Assembly: GCA_033807775.1 (NCBI GenBank)
Contig: CM066319.1
Coordinates: 139,984,983 to 140,048,982, forward strand
Length of the DNA stretch: 64,000 bases
Source of the DNA: Saussurea involucrata
Lineage: Eukaryota; Streptophyta; Magnoliopsida; Asterales; Asteraceae
Reading direction: 5' to 3'
The notes under the pieces were generated by a model that saw only the letters and a list, made by a program, of their open reading frames with translations, did no database searches and was not told the origin of the DNA. A program made the translations under genes and the position numbers. This document shows, in pieces, positions 55,236 through 64,000 of this stretch (position 1 is its first letter; each line of letters starts with the position of its first letter).

Positions 55236-57128
55236 GCGCCAATTCTATCACTACCTGAAGGTTCTGAAGACTTTGTCGTTTACAGTGATGCGTCTAAATT
55301 GGGATTGGGTTGTGTGCTTATGCAGCGTGGAAAGGTTATAGCTTATGCTTCTCGCCAACTGAAGGATCATGAACGGCAGTATCCTACGCACGATATGGAG
55401 CTTGCTGCAGTCGTTTTCACGTTAAAGATTTGGAGACATTATCTGTATGGTTCCAAATGTCAGATTTATACTGACCACAAGAGTCTTCAACATCTCTTTG
55501 ATCAGAAGGAACTAAATATGAGACAAAGGAGATGGTTGGAATTGCTGAATGATTACGACTGTGAAATCCTTTATCACCCGGGAAAGGCGAATGTAGTGGC
55601 AGATGCGCTCAGTCGTCAAGAAAGGAGTGGAACAATAAAAGTTATTTCAATACGAACTGAACTTCTACCCAACATATTTGAAGAATTGCAGAAGTGTCAA
55701 GTGGAGGCTTATCAGGATGAACATCTGAAATCAGAACGGTTAGCGGGGATGTCAGCATTGCTAGTAAAAGATGATCGGGGGTTATTGTGTCTGGGAAACA
55801 GAGTGTGGGTACCTCGTTTGGGTGGGTTACGTGATCGTGTTTTACAAGAAGCTCATCAATCCCGTTTCTCTATTCACCCAGGTACAAACAAGATGTATAA
55901 AGACCTAAAGCAATTCTATTGGTGGCCGGGGATAAAAAGAGGGATTGCTCAGTATGTAGAACGGTGTGATACTTGTAAAAAGGTAAAGATCGAACATCAA
56001 AAGCCATTTGGTCAACTACAACGACTAGAAATACCTATGTGGAAGTGGGAACAGATTACCACGGACTTTATCACAAAGCTACCAAGAACTCCGAAGGGAT
56101 TCGATTCTATTTGGGTGATCGTCGACAGGTTGTCAAAGTCTGCACACTTCCTACCAATAAAGGAAACCGATTCATTGGAGCGATTAGCTAAGTTATACAT
56201 TAATGAAATAGTAACTCGACATGGAGTTCCAATCTCGATCATTTCTGATCGTGATAGTCGTTTTACTTCAAGATTTTGGAGAAGCTTTCAAAGGGAAATG
56301 GGGACTCAGATAAAGTTAAGTACGGCGTATCATCCTCAAACAGATGGACAGAGTGAACGAACAATTCAGACCTTAGAAGATATGCTCCGGGCTTGTATTG
56401 TTGATTTTGGGGGATCGTGGGATAAGCATTTGCCGTTAATCGAATTCGCTTACAACAACAGTTATCATTCCAGCATACAAGCGGCACCGTTTGAAGTACT
56501 GTATGGTAGGAAATTTCGAACGCCTCTGTGTTGGAACGAAGTGGGAGAGAAACAGTTAGCGGGGCCGGAAATAGTTCAGTTAACCGCCGATAAGGTTACA
56601 CAGATCCGAGAAAGATTGAAAGTGGCTCAAGATAGACAGAAGAGTTACGCTGATCGCCGTCGAAAGCCGTTGGAATTTCAAGTTGGGGATTACGTAATGT
56701 TAAAGGTTTCGTCGTGGAAAGGAGTCATCAGATTCGGTCGACAGGGTAAGCTTAGCCCAAGGTATATTGGACCATTTGCAATCACTGAAAGGATCGGGGA
56801 GGTAGCTTACAGATTAGATCTTCCACCAGAGTTGAGCAGAATTCATAATGCATTTCACGTATCAAACTTCCGAAAGTGTTTAGTTACTCAAGATCAGGCA
56901 GTCTCCCTACCAGAGATACAAGTCGACGAAAAACTGAATTATGTGGAAGAACCGGAAGCAATAGTTGATCATAAAGTCAAAGTGCTGCGGAATAAGGAGA
57001 TCAGGCAAGTGAAGGTTCAGTGGAGGCATCATAGAGGTCAGGATGCCACGTGGGAATCCGAATCGGAAATGAGAACCAAATACCCTCACCTTTTTGCCAA
57101 ACCGAATTCCGGGACGGAATTCTCTTAA
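55236..57128 (+). CDS. C1 partial pol: RNase H, integrase, chromodomain
   Basis: Open without stops over about 630 codons: YSDASKLGLGCVLMQ, YTDHKSLQHLFDQ, zinc finger IHPG...CDTCKKVKIEHQKP, integrase D (TDFITKLP), D (SDRDSRF), E (GQSERTIQ), and C-terminal VKVQWRHHRGQDATWESE. It lacks gag, protease and RT and has no natural start codon, so it is a fragment, not an expressed gene. Confidence 0.85.
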   Translation, partial: APILSLPEGSEDFVVYSDASKLGLGCVLMQRGKVIAYASRQLKDHERQYPTHDMELAAVVFTLKIWRHYLYGSKCQIYTDHKSLQHLFDQKELNMRQRRWLELLNDYDCEILYHPGKANVVADALSRQERSGTIKVISIRTELLPNIFEELQKCQVEAYQDEHLKSERLAGMSALLVKDDRGLLCLGNRVWVPRLGGLRDRVLQEAHQSRFSIHPGTNKMYKDLKQFYWWPGIKRGIAQYVERCDTCKKVKIEHQKPFGQLQRLEIPMWKWEQITTDFITKLPRTPKGFDSIWVIVDRLSKSAHFLPIKETDSLERLAKLYINEIVTRHGVPISIISDRDSRFTSRFWRSFQREMGTQIKLSTAYHPQTDGQSERTIQTLEDMLRACIVDFGGSWDKHLPLIEFAYNNSYHSSIQAAPFEVLYGRKFRTPLCWNEVGEKQLAGPEIVQLTADKVTQIRERLKVAQDRQKSYADRRRKPLEFQVGDYVMLKVSSWKGVIRFGRQGKLSPRYIGPFAITERIGEVAYRLDLPPELSRIHNAFHVSNFRKCLVTQDQAVSLPEIQVDEKLNYVEEPEAIVDHKVKVLRNKEIRQVKVQWRHHRGQDATWESESEMRTKYPHLFAKPNSGTEFS

Positions 57129-57139
57129 GGGGGAGATGA
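57129..57139 (+). other. Polypurine tract of C1
   Basis: AGGGGGAGATGA directly before TGTAATACCCC. Confidence 0.8.
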
Positions 57140-57702
57140 TGTAATACCCCGGGTAAGTTTGTTAGTTAAATCTTCTTGTCGTTAAATTATTTATCTCTAT
57201 ATTTGATGTTTAGGGTAAAATGAGAGGAATTTATAAGTTTAGGGGTATTTAGTTTAACAATGAAAAGTGTAGGGGCTGAAGTACTAAAATTGGTTATTAA
57301 TATCTGAATTAGGTGTTTAGATATTTCATAAAATATCAAAACTCAGATTTAGGTGTGTGTGTGTGTTGGGAGCAAAAAGAAGAAGAAAGAAAGGAGAAAG
57401 AAGGGTAAAGGCTCAAATTGGAGTTATTGGAACTGATTAAGGTATGTTTCTAGTACTATTTATGTTTATAATGGTTAGTAGGAAGTATCTATCGGATTAG
57501 AATCATCACATCTGGTCTAGGGTTGATTTCAGTCGGATTTCTGGGTGATTTTTGGGTAAACCGACAGTGGTGTCCGGATACGTTGAAGGTGTCCGGATAG
57601 CACTGTTGGTAGTGTCCGGGTAGTTTTGTTGATGGTGTCCGGGTACTGTTTGAAGGTGTCCGGACGAGTCTTTTATCCGGAAAAATCTCTCTTTTCTATT
57701 GT

Positions 57703-57774
57703 TGTCCGGAAAAGTCAAGTTGTCCGGAAAAGTCAAGTTGTCCGGAAAAGTCATGTTGTCCGGAAAAGTCATGT
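57703..57774 (+). repeat. 18-bp minisatellite in C LTR
   Basis: Four exact-period units TGTCCGGAAAAGTCAAGT/TGTCCGGAAAAGTCATGT, with looser TCCGG copies upstream. Confidence 0.92.
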
Positions 57775-58250
57775 TGTCCGGGTAACTTGTGGTATCCGGA
57801 TACTTTTGCTGTTTGGCCATTTTGAGAGTTTTAGATGATGTCGAGTATCCAGTAACCTGTATTTTGTTAACCACTAGATAGGGAGTGAATGAGGACTGAC
57901 TATCCTGTAGTCTTGACTTGAGTACGAGTTTGGGGGCAACATTTGAGGGTTTGAGTTCTTTAGAGTTTTTAGCCTTAGTAAGACTTATGTGTTTTATGTG
58001 GTAAAGAGATGTCCGTATCTATGTGTTACAGATCTTGTGAATTCTGGGTAAAAGGCTGAACCGGTTAAGAAGACTTGGAAACGTGTTGATAAGCAATAAG
58101 GTGAGTTTTACTTTAAAAACGTTTTTAACTGGAATACGTATATGTGTGGATTGGGAATGAAATAGTTGATGAATATGTGTTTATATGTGAATTATAATAT
58201 AGTGAGGTATTATATTTACATGTGTATTATAAATGTGTTATAATACGTTG

Positions 58251-58326
58251 ACCGGGTTTTAAGACCGGTGTGATTGGCTATAGAACATGTATAGCGTTGT
58301 TTGGCTGTAGATGTTGTACAGCGTTG
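58251..58326 (+). repeat. Tandem hairpin array in C LTR
   Basis: Period 26-27 bp: ACCGG/CCGGT (58251-58269), GCTATA/TATAGC (58277-58295), GCTGTA/TACAGC (58304-58322). The second and third differ by a paired A-T to G-C change. Confidence 0.85.
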
Positions 58327-58802
58327 TATTTTATTAGTTGGCTTGCTACCACTAATATGGCCAGGAAGAAATGAGAAGGAAAGGTATATGATGTGTGAGT
58401 TTAAATTGGATATATGTAACTATGTGGCGTGATTTATATGATTGAAGTTTGTATAAATGGTTTTTAAACTAACAGGGGTTTCTCACTTAGACCTACAGGT
58501 CTAACCCTCATTTTGTTTTAAAAATATGTATTCCAGGTGGCGGATCAAGTAAGGGCAAGTAAGTAGAGTATGAGATGGATGGCTAGTAAGGAAGACTATA
58601 AGACGAAGCTTTTGACTTATTTAGTAGTTGTAATGGAATGTTAAGTGTTATGGATGCAAATAGCACAAGGATTGTATTTCAAATGTTTTCTTTCTATTTG
58701 TAAAAGACTACCTGACCGTACATGTAAAGTGAAGTTTGTTTGTTATATCTAATTGTGTTATATTGTGTGATATGTCGTGTATATGGGATAAGGGATGTTA
58801 CA

Positions 58803-59565
58803 ACCATGAAGAAGATGATTTTAACTTTAGAAATGTACATTGTTTGATCTTGTAAAAACAAGAATAAGATCAAAAATGTTGTTTAAGATGGATTAAAGAA
58901 GAGAAAGGTAACCTGTTTCGTGAATGGAGATGATGATTAACACAGGTTCTTGAAAAATCCGAATGCAAAGAAAATATGTGAATTCTTTTTTCCTTAAGAG
59001 AGTTCGTATGCGTAAAAGGTAAAAATATAAACTCAAAGGGTTTATATAGTGAGAGTAGAGAGAGAAAAACTAAGAGCGGGAAAAGTTTTTCATGATGACA
59101 CGTGACACGTCCCTTGAAGCTTATTGGACAAGAAAACGAAACGGGCGAGTGTCTCAGACAAAAAGGCGTGCCATGGTTTATCTGTTGTGATGACGTCACA
59201 AACATCCTTTCATATTTTAAGGTGTCTTAGAGGGTTTCGAAAAGCTCGGGGACATTTTGAAGAAAATAGAGAAACACTGATTAGAAATATCAGTAAGAGT
59301 TTTAGAATTTCAAAGTATCACTGAAAGGAAGAGATATTCAGCGATGTAATTTATTTTGAAATCTTGCATGCTGAGGCGAACGTCAACGATTAAGAGAGAG
59401 AACATACATTGATATCAGCGAATCAATTTGTTCAGAGATTTGATGATTAATAGGGATATATCAGGTCATATTATCACTGATCTAATGTGAACCACTAAAG
59501 ATTTTACTCTTCTAGGTTCAGCATTCCAAGCTCACTAATGAGAAAGTTGAATCTTGTCTCATCAA
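58803..59565 (-). promoter_or_regulatory. Promoter-like block, probably of H
   Basis: Non-coding. A TATATAAACCC box lies at 59037-59049 on the minus strand, about 240 bases from the C1 junction, with TCAGCGA and CACTGAT words (59325-59500) like those in the LTR of H. It could be the promoter and 5' untranslated part of the env-like gene, separated from its ATG by C1. It stands where the primer site and leader of C2 should be. Confidence 0.45.
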
Positions 59566-62500
59566 GTACATGTTTGAACTGGAATACCTTGTTATATGGG
59601 GTATGTGCTTAAGTGTATATTAATCTTGTTTAAATCTACAGAATGGCAAGTGGTACAAGAAATTCAAATCGAGGAGGAGGAAGAAATCCAAACAGAACTA
59701 ATCCGCCAGTAGGAACAGGGGACAGGGGAGGCAGAACAGGGGGCAGAACTGGAGGTAGACTTCGAGGTGGAGCTGGAGGTAGAACCGGAGGTAGAACTCA
59801 ACAAAATAGTACGGATTTCATTACCAGAGCTGATTTAATGACAGAAATAGGGAGATTACAAGACAATATTCAAGCTATGCTCAACCAAGCTCATAATACT
59901 GAAACAGAAAGACCAGACCCTACTCTTGAAGAGGAGATGCCAATTACCCCAACGGTCTTACCGGTAATGAGAAAATGTGATTACAAAATGTTTCTTAGCT
60001 GCAAGCCTCCGACATTCTCAGGGGATCGGGATCCGGTGAAAGAAATGAGGTGGATGAAGGAAATTGAAGCCATTTTTAAAACGAGTAAGTGTGCGGACGA
60101 AGATAGAGTATTGTACGGGGCAGCCATGTTGAAAGGAGATGCGTTGTATTGGTGGGAATCGTTTATTCATTCAAAAGGACCCGATGTTTATTCTACCCTC
60201 TCTTGGGAAGAATTTGTGATAGTCTACAGGAACGCATTTTGTCCCCAAGCAGCTGTCAAACAACTGGAAGGAGAATTCATGAATTTGCAACAAGGAAACT
60301 TATCTGTTCGAGATTATACTGCTAGCTTTTTAGAAAAGTCTCGATTTGCAGAATATTATGTGGCTACGGAGGCGATGAAGACAGAAAGATTTATCTTTGG
60401 GCTGAACTCAGAGATTAGAAGGCTAGTGACTGCAAAGGGACCCGATACCTTTTCAGCTGCAGTTGATGCAGCGGAAAATGTTGAACGAGATATGAGAAGG
60501 GATACGGGAGATAAGAGTATCGGAAAGAGAAAGTGGGAAGGACCACAATATGATCCGAAGAGGTCCCGATTTCAGAGGTATGATAACCGTCCGCCGTTTC
60601 GACCAGCGGAAAGACCATGTCCGAAGTGCAACCGTGTCCATCAAGGAAACTGCCAAGGTGATTTGCGAGCATGTTATAAGTGTGGGAAGATTGGGCACGT
60701 CATTAAGGATTGTAAGGTAACGCGGCTATGTTTCTTATGCAATTCTCCGGATCATTTCCAGTCAAACTGTCGGCGAGGGAGGATGCAGCAAGGTGGGTCA
60801 TCAGGCAGGCCAGCAAATGTTAAACCAGTAGTGCCAAGACAGGAACCGCCAGTAACCAGAGGTCGCGCATTTCAGATGACTGAGAAAGAAGCGGAGGAAA
60901 CTCCAGATGTGGTCACAGGTACATTTTTGATAAACTCTACACGTGCTAAGGTGTTATTTGATTCCGGTGCAAACCGATCGTTTGTGTCTCCTACATTTGC
61001 TGCTTGTTTGTGTTTGAAACCTAAAATGTTAGAACATTCTCTATTAGTAGATACAGCAAATGACAACCAAGTGTCGGTTAGTGAAGTATTTGATGGTTGT
61101 GTGATTAATATAGAGGGGTGTGGAGTGCCTATACAATTGTTTCCTATAACTTTGATAGAATTTGATGTAGTAGTGGGAATGGACTGGTTGGCTGAGAATC
61201 AGGCTAATATAGTGTGTGACAAGAAGATAATAAATGTTGTATTGCCTGAGAGAGGACCGATAGTGATTTATGGTGATCGTAGGAATCATCAGTCCTGTCT
61301 TATATCACTAGTAAAGGCACGTAAGTGTGTGAATAAGGGTTGTCAGAGTTACTTGGCTTACGTGATAGATGTTAAGCCGGAAAAGATTAGGATGGAAGAT
61401 ATTCCTATCGTTAGTGAATTCCCTGAAGTATTCCCTGAAGTATTCCCTGAAGACTTGAACAGTCTTCCGCCAGTTAGACAAGTCGAGTTCGGTATAGACT
61501 TAATTCCTGGAGCCACTCCTGTAGCCCGTGCACCGTACCGTTTGGCACCTCCAGAGATGAAAGAGATGATGGCACAACTGCAAGACCTATCCGATAAGGG
61601 CTTCATCAGACCTAGTTCTTCACCGTGGGGAGCACCAGTGTTATTTGTGAAAAAGAAAGATGGGTCGATGAGAATGTGTATTGACTACCGAGAATTGAAT
61701 AAGCGCACGATAAAGAACAAGTATCCGCTACCCCGAATTGATGATCTCTTTGATCAGTTAGTTGGAGCTTGCTATTTCTCCAAGATTGATCTAAGGTCCG
61801 GTTATCACCAGCTGAAGGTTAAAGAAGAAGACGTTTTAAAGACTGCTTTTCGAACGAGGTATGGCCATCATGAATTTTTAGTAATGCCATTTGGATTGAC
61901 GAACGCTCCAGCTGCCTTTATGGATTTGATGAATCGGGTATGTAAGCCGTATCTCGATAAATTTGTAATTGTTTTTATCGATGATATTCTTATCTATTCT
62001 CGATCCAAGGAAGAGCACGCGCAACATCTTCGTTTGATTCTAGAGCTGCTGAAGAAGGAAAGGTTGTATGCAAAATTTTCAAAATGTGAGTTCTGGTTAC
62101 GGAAAGTACAATTTCTGGGGCACGTGGTTTCTGAGAAAGGTATACAAGTCGATCCGATGAAAGTAGAAGCAGTTGAAAAGTGGGAACAGCCCCAGACAGC
62201 AACCGAGGTACGCAGTTTTCTGGGTTTAGCCGGTTACTATCGGAAATTCATAAAGGACTTCTCTCGTATCGCAACGCCTTTGACTAAGCTGACCCGAAAG
62301 AATTTGAAGTTTGAATGGAAAGCGGAACAGGACGAGGCATTCAGAATATTGAAAGAGAAACTATGCAGCGCGCCAATTCTATCACTACCTGAAGGTTCTG
62401 AAGACTTTGTCGTTTACAGTGATGCGTCTAAATTGGGATTGGGTTGTGTGCTTATGCAGCGTGGAAAGGTTATAGCTTATGCTTCTCGCCAACTGAAGGA

Positions 62501-64000
62501 TCATGAACGGCAGTATCCTACGCACGATATGGAGCTTGCTGCAGTCGTTTTCACGTTAAAGATTTGGAGACATTATCTGTATGGTTCCAAATGTCAGATT
62601 TATACTGACCACAAGAGTCTTCAACATCTCTTTGATCAGAAGGAACTAAATATGAGACAAAGGAGATGGTTGGAATTGCTGAATGATTACGACTGTGAAA
62701 TCCTTTATCACCCGGGAAAGGCGAATGTAGTGGCAGATGCGCTCAGTCGTCAAGAAAGGAGTGGAACAATAAAAGTTATTTCAATACGAACTGAACTTCT
62801 ACCCAACATATTTGAAGAATTGCAGAAGTGTCAAGTGGAGGCTTATCAGGATGAACATCTGAAATCAGAACGGTTAGCGGGGATGTCAGCATTGCTAGTA
62901 AAAGATGATCGGGGGTTATTGTGTCTGGGAAACAGAGTGTGGGTACCTCGTTTGGGTGGGTTACGTGATCGTGTTTTACAAGAAGCTCATCAATCCCGTT
63001 TCTCTATTCACCCAGGTACAAACAAGATGTATAAAGACCTAAAGCAATTCTATTGGTGGCCGGGGATAAAAAGAGGGATTGCTCAGTATGTAGAACGGTG
63101 TGATACTTGTAAAAAGGTAAAGATCGAACATCAAAAGCCATTTGGTCAACTACAACGACTAGAAATACCTATGTGGAAGTGGGAACAGATTACCACGGAC
63201 TTTATCACAAAGCTACCAAGAACTCCGAAGGGATTCGATTCTATTTGGGTGATCGTCGACAGGTTGTCAAAGTCTGCACACTTCCTACCAATAAAGGAAA
63301 CCGATTCATTGGAGCGATTAGCTAAGTTATACATTAATGAAATAGTAACTCGACATGGAGTTCCAATCTCGATCATTTCTGATCGTGATAGTCGTTTTAC
63401 TTCAAGATTTTGGAGAAGCTTTCAAAGGGAAATGGGGACTCAGATAAAGTTAAGTACGGCGTATCATCCTCAAACAGATGGACAGAGTGAACGAACAATT
63501 CAGACCTTAGAAGATATGCTCCGGGCTTGTATTGTTGATTTTGGGGGATCGTGGGATAAGCATTTGCCGTTAATCGAATTCGCTTACAACAACAGTTATC
63601 ATTCCAGCATACAAGCGGCACCGTTTGAAGTACTGTATGGTAGGAAATTTCGAACGCCTCTGTGTTGGAACGAAGTGGGAGAGAAACAGTTAGCGGGGCC
63701 GGAAATAGTTCAGTTAACCGCCGATAAGGTTACACAGATCCGAGAAAGATTGAAAGTGGCTCAAGATAGACAGAAGAGTTACGCTGATCGCCGTCGAAAG
63801 CCGTTGGAATTTCAAGTTGGGGATTACGTAATGTTAAAGGTTTCGCCGTGGAAAGGAGTCATCAGATTCGGTCGACAGGGTAAGCTTAGCCCAAGGTATA
63901 TTGGACCATTTGCAATCACTGAAAGGATCGGGGAGGTAGCTTACAGATTAGATCTTCCACCAGAGTTGAGCAGAATTCATAATGCATTTCACGTATCAAA
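59566..64000 (+). mobile_element. C2: chromovirus with intact gag-pol, cut by window end
   Basis: Leader sequence matching B starts at about 59566; gag starts at 59643. The 5' LTR and primer site are not next to it; the nearest LTR of the family is 57140-58802, beyond the 763-bp block. The 3' end lies outside the window. Confidence 0.8.
59643..64000 (+). CDS. gag-pol: C2 Gag-Pol polyprotein (runs off window)
   Basis: One open frame, at least 1452 codons, from ATG 59643 (MASGTRNSNRGGG). Basic G/R-rich start; gag core (CDYKMFLSCKPPTF, YWWESFI); knuckles CPKC-x-RVHQGNC, CYKCGKIGHVIKDC and CFLCNSPDHFQSNC; protease FDSGANRSFVS at 60957; RT with KIDLRSGYHQ and FIDDILIYS at about 61975; RNase H YSDASKLGLG; integrase IHPG...CKKVKIEHQ, D (TDFITKLP), D (SDRDSRF), E (GQSERTIQ). 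Gag and pol share the frame with no intron. A 12-bp unit is tripled at 61416-61452 (FPEV-FPEV-FPED). The chromodomain lies beyond the edge. It looks functional as a protein. Confidence 0.9.
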   Translation, partial: MASGTRNSNRGGGRNPNRTNPPVGTGDRGGRTGGRTGGRLRGGAGGRTGGRTQQNSTDFITRADLMTEIGRLQDNIQAMLNQAHNTETERPDPTLEEEMPITPTVLPVMRKCDYKMFLSCKPPTFSGDRDPVKEMRWMKEIEAIFKTSKCADEDRVLYGAAMLKGDALYWWESFIHSKGPDVYSTLSWEEFVIVYRNAFCPQAAVKQLEGEFMNLQQGNLSVRDYTASFLEKSRFAEYYVATEAMKTERFIFGLNSEIRRLVTAKGPDTFSAAVDAAENVERDMRRDTGDKSIGKRKWEGPQYDPKRSRFQRYDNRPPFRPAERPCPKCNRVHQGNCQGDLRACYKCGKIGHVIKDCKVTRLCFLCNSPDHFQSNCRRGRMQQGGSSGRPANVKPVVPRQEPPVTRGRAFQMTEKEAEETPDVVTGTFLINSTRAKVLFDSGANRSFVSPTFAACLCLKPKMLEHSLLVDTANDNQVSVSEVFDGCVINIEGCGVPIQLFPITLIEFDVVVGMDWLAENQANIVCDKKIINVVLPERGPIVIYGDRRNHQSCLISLVKARKCVNKGCQSYLAYVIDVKPEKIRMEDIPIVSEFPEVFPEVFPEDLNSLPPVRQVEFGIDLIPGATPVARAPYRLAPPEMKEMMAQLQDLSDKGFIRPSSSPWGAPVLFVKKKDGSMRMCIDYRELNKRTIKNKYPLPRIDDLFDQLVGACYFSKIDLRSGYHQLKVKEEDVLKTAFRTRYGHHEFLVMPFGLTNAPAAFMDLMNRVCKPYLDKFVIVFIDDILIYSRSKEEHAQHLRLILELLKKERLYAKFSKCEFWLRKVQFLGHVVSEKGIQVDPMKVEAVEKWEQPQTATEVRSFLGLAGYYRKFIKDFSRIATPLTKLTRKNLKFEWKAEQDEAFRILKEKLCSAPILSLPEGSEDFVVYSDASKLGLGCVLMQRGKVIAYASRQLKDHERQYPTHDMELAAVVFTLKIWRHYLYGSKCQIYTDHKSLQHLFDQKELNMRQRRWLELLNDYDCEILYHPGKANVVADALSRQERSGTIKVISIRTELLPNIFEELQKCQVEAYQDEHLKSERLAGMSALLVKDDRGLLCLGNRVWVPRLGGLRDRVLQEAHQSRFSIHPGTNKMYKDLKQFYWWPGIKRGIAQYVERCDTCKKVKIEHQKPFGQLQRLEIPMWKWEQITTDFITKLPRTPKGFDSIWVIVDRLSKSAHFLPIKETDSLERLAKLYINEIVTRHGVPISIISDRDSRFTSRFWRSFQREMGTQIKLSTAYHPQTDGQSERTIQTLEDMLRACIVDFGGSWDKHLPLIEFAYNNSYHSSIQAAPFEVLYGRKFRTPLCWNEVGEKQLAGPEIVQLTADKVTQIRERLKVAQDRQKSYADRRRKPLEFQVGDYVMLKVSPWKGVIRFGRQGKLSPRYIGPFAITERIGEVAYRLDLPPELSRIHNAFHVS

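Larger units (their letters stand above)
54698..58802 (+). mobile_element. C1: rearranged, 5'-truncated chromovirus with 3' LTR
   Basis: Order: integrase fragment (54698-55205), about 30 bp of RNase H, then RNase H through chromodomain (55236-57128), polypurine tract, LTR (57140-58802). The coding part is almost base-identical to C2. It lies just upstream of the start codon of the env-like gene of H. No target duplication is evident. Confidence 0.8.
57140..58802 (+). repeat. LTR of the C family
   Basis: 1663 bp, TGTAATACCCCGGG...GGGATGTTACA, related to but distinct from the B LTR. Contains TCCGGA repeats (57560-57800), donor-like AAG|GTGAGTTTTA at 58101, a hairpin array at 58251-58322, a TTAGACC-TACA-GGTCTAA hairpin at 58487-58504 and acceptor-like ATTCCAG|GTGG at 58536. 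No primer-binding site follows. Confidence 0.88.

Noticed and set aside
54680..57128. Intact autonomous gene suggested by the 635-codon frame of C1
   Set aside because: It starts at a chance ATG in a rearranged junction and lacks gag, protease and RT; it is a fragment.

Overview
The window is a eudicot-type plant nuclear repeat block: about 64 kb of LTR retrotransposons nested in one another, with no ordinary host gene that I can support. The evidence for a plant is the set of families (Ty3/gypsy chromoviruses with initiator-Met-type primer sites, an Athila element, a Tat element and a Ty1/copia-type LTR carrying an env-like reading frame), the spliceosomal-type introns and the repeat density. 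The gene content resembles large dicot genomes such as Asteraceae; that placement is a guess.

Layout. (1) 1-6851: element A, a decayed minus-strand chromovirus whose 3' LTR runs off the left edge. (2) 7104-7859: the start of a plus-strand gypsy-type LTR (D), broken by the next insertion. (3) 7860-8515 and 50049-54697: element H, a minus-strand copia-type LTR plus a long env-like gene. (4) 8516-50043: element B, a minus-strand chromovirus inserted in the LTR of H (target duplication CTGAT). (5) 9608-43042: a Tat-lineage element inserted in the LTR of B (GTAAC); it has gag and protease, an antisense multi-exon gene, and no polymerase. (6) 11611-18980: a polymerase-less Athila element inserted in that antisense gene (GATAT). 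(7) 22185-40638: E3, an almost non-coding chromovirus derivative inserted in the Tat gag (TCTTG). (8) 27891-37792: E4, a very young and nearly intact chromovirus inserted in E3 (GAATA). (9) 54698-58802: C1, a rearranged 3' half of a chromovirus with its LTR. (10) 58803-59565: a promoter-like block. (11) 59566-64000: C2, the same family as C1, with an open gag-pol frame running off the right edge.

Nesting order is D, then H, B, Tat, then Athila and E3, then E4: six levels. The innermost LTR pair differs at only two places that I could see, and divergence rises outward, as expected.

Most notable: every chromovirus LTR here (A, B/C, E3, E4) has the same hidden plan although the sequences are unrelated: a strong splice donor, a tandem cassette of small hairpins, a terminal CACT-stem-loop, then a splice-acceptor-like site near the LTR end. 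The hairpins keep pairing through paired base changes. E4 also carries a 77-bp intron exactly between gag and protease, and E3/E4 share a three-hairpin 5' leader whose last loop is a six-base palindrome, like a retroviral dimerisation site. Several copies are non-autonomous but have young LTRs, which suggests mobilisation in trans.
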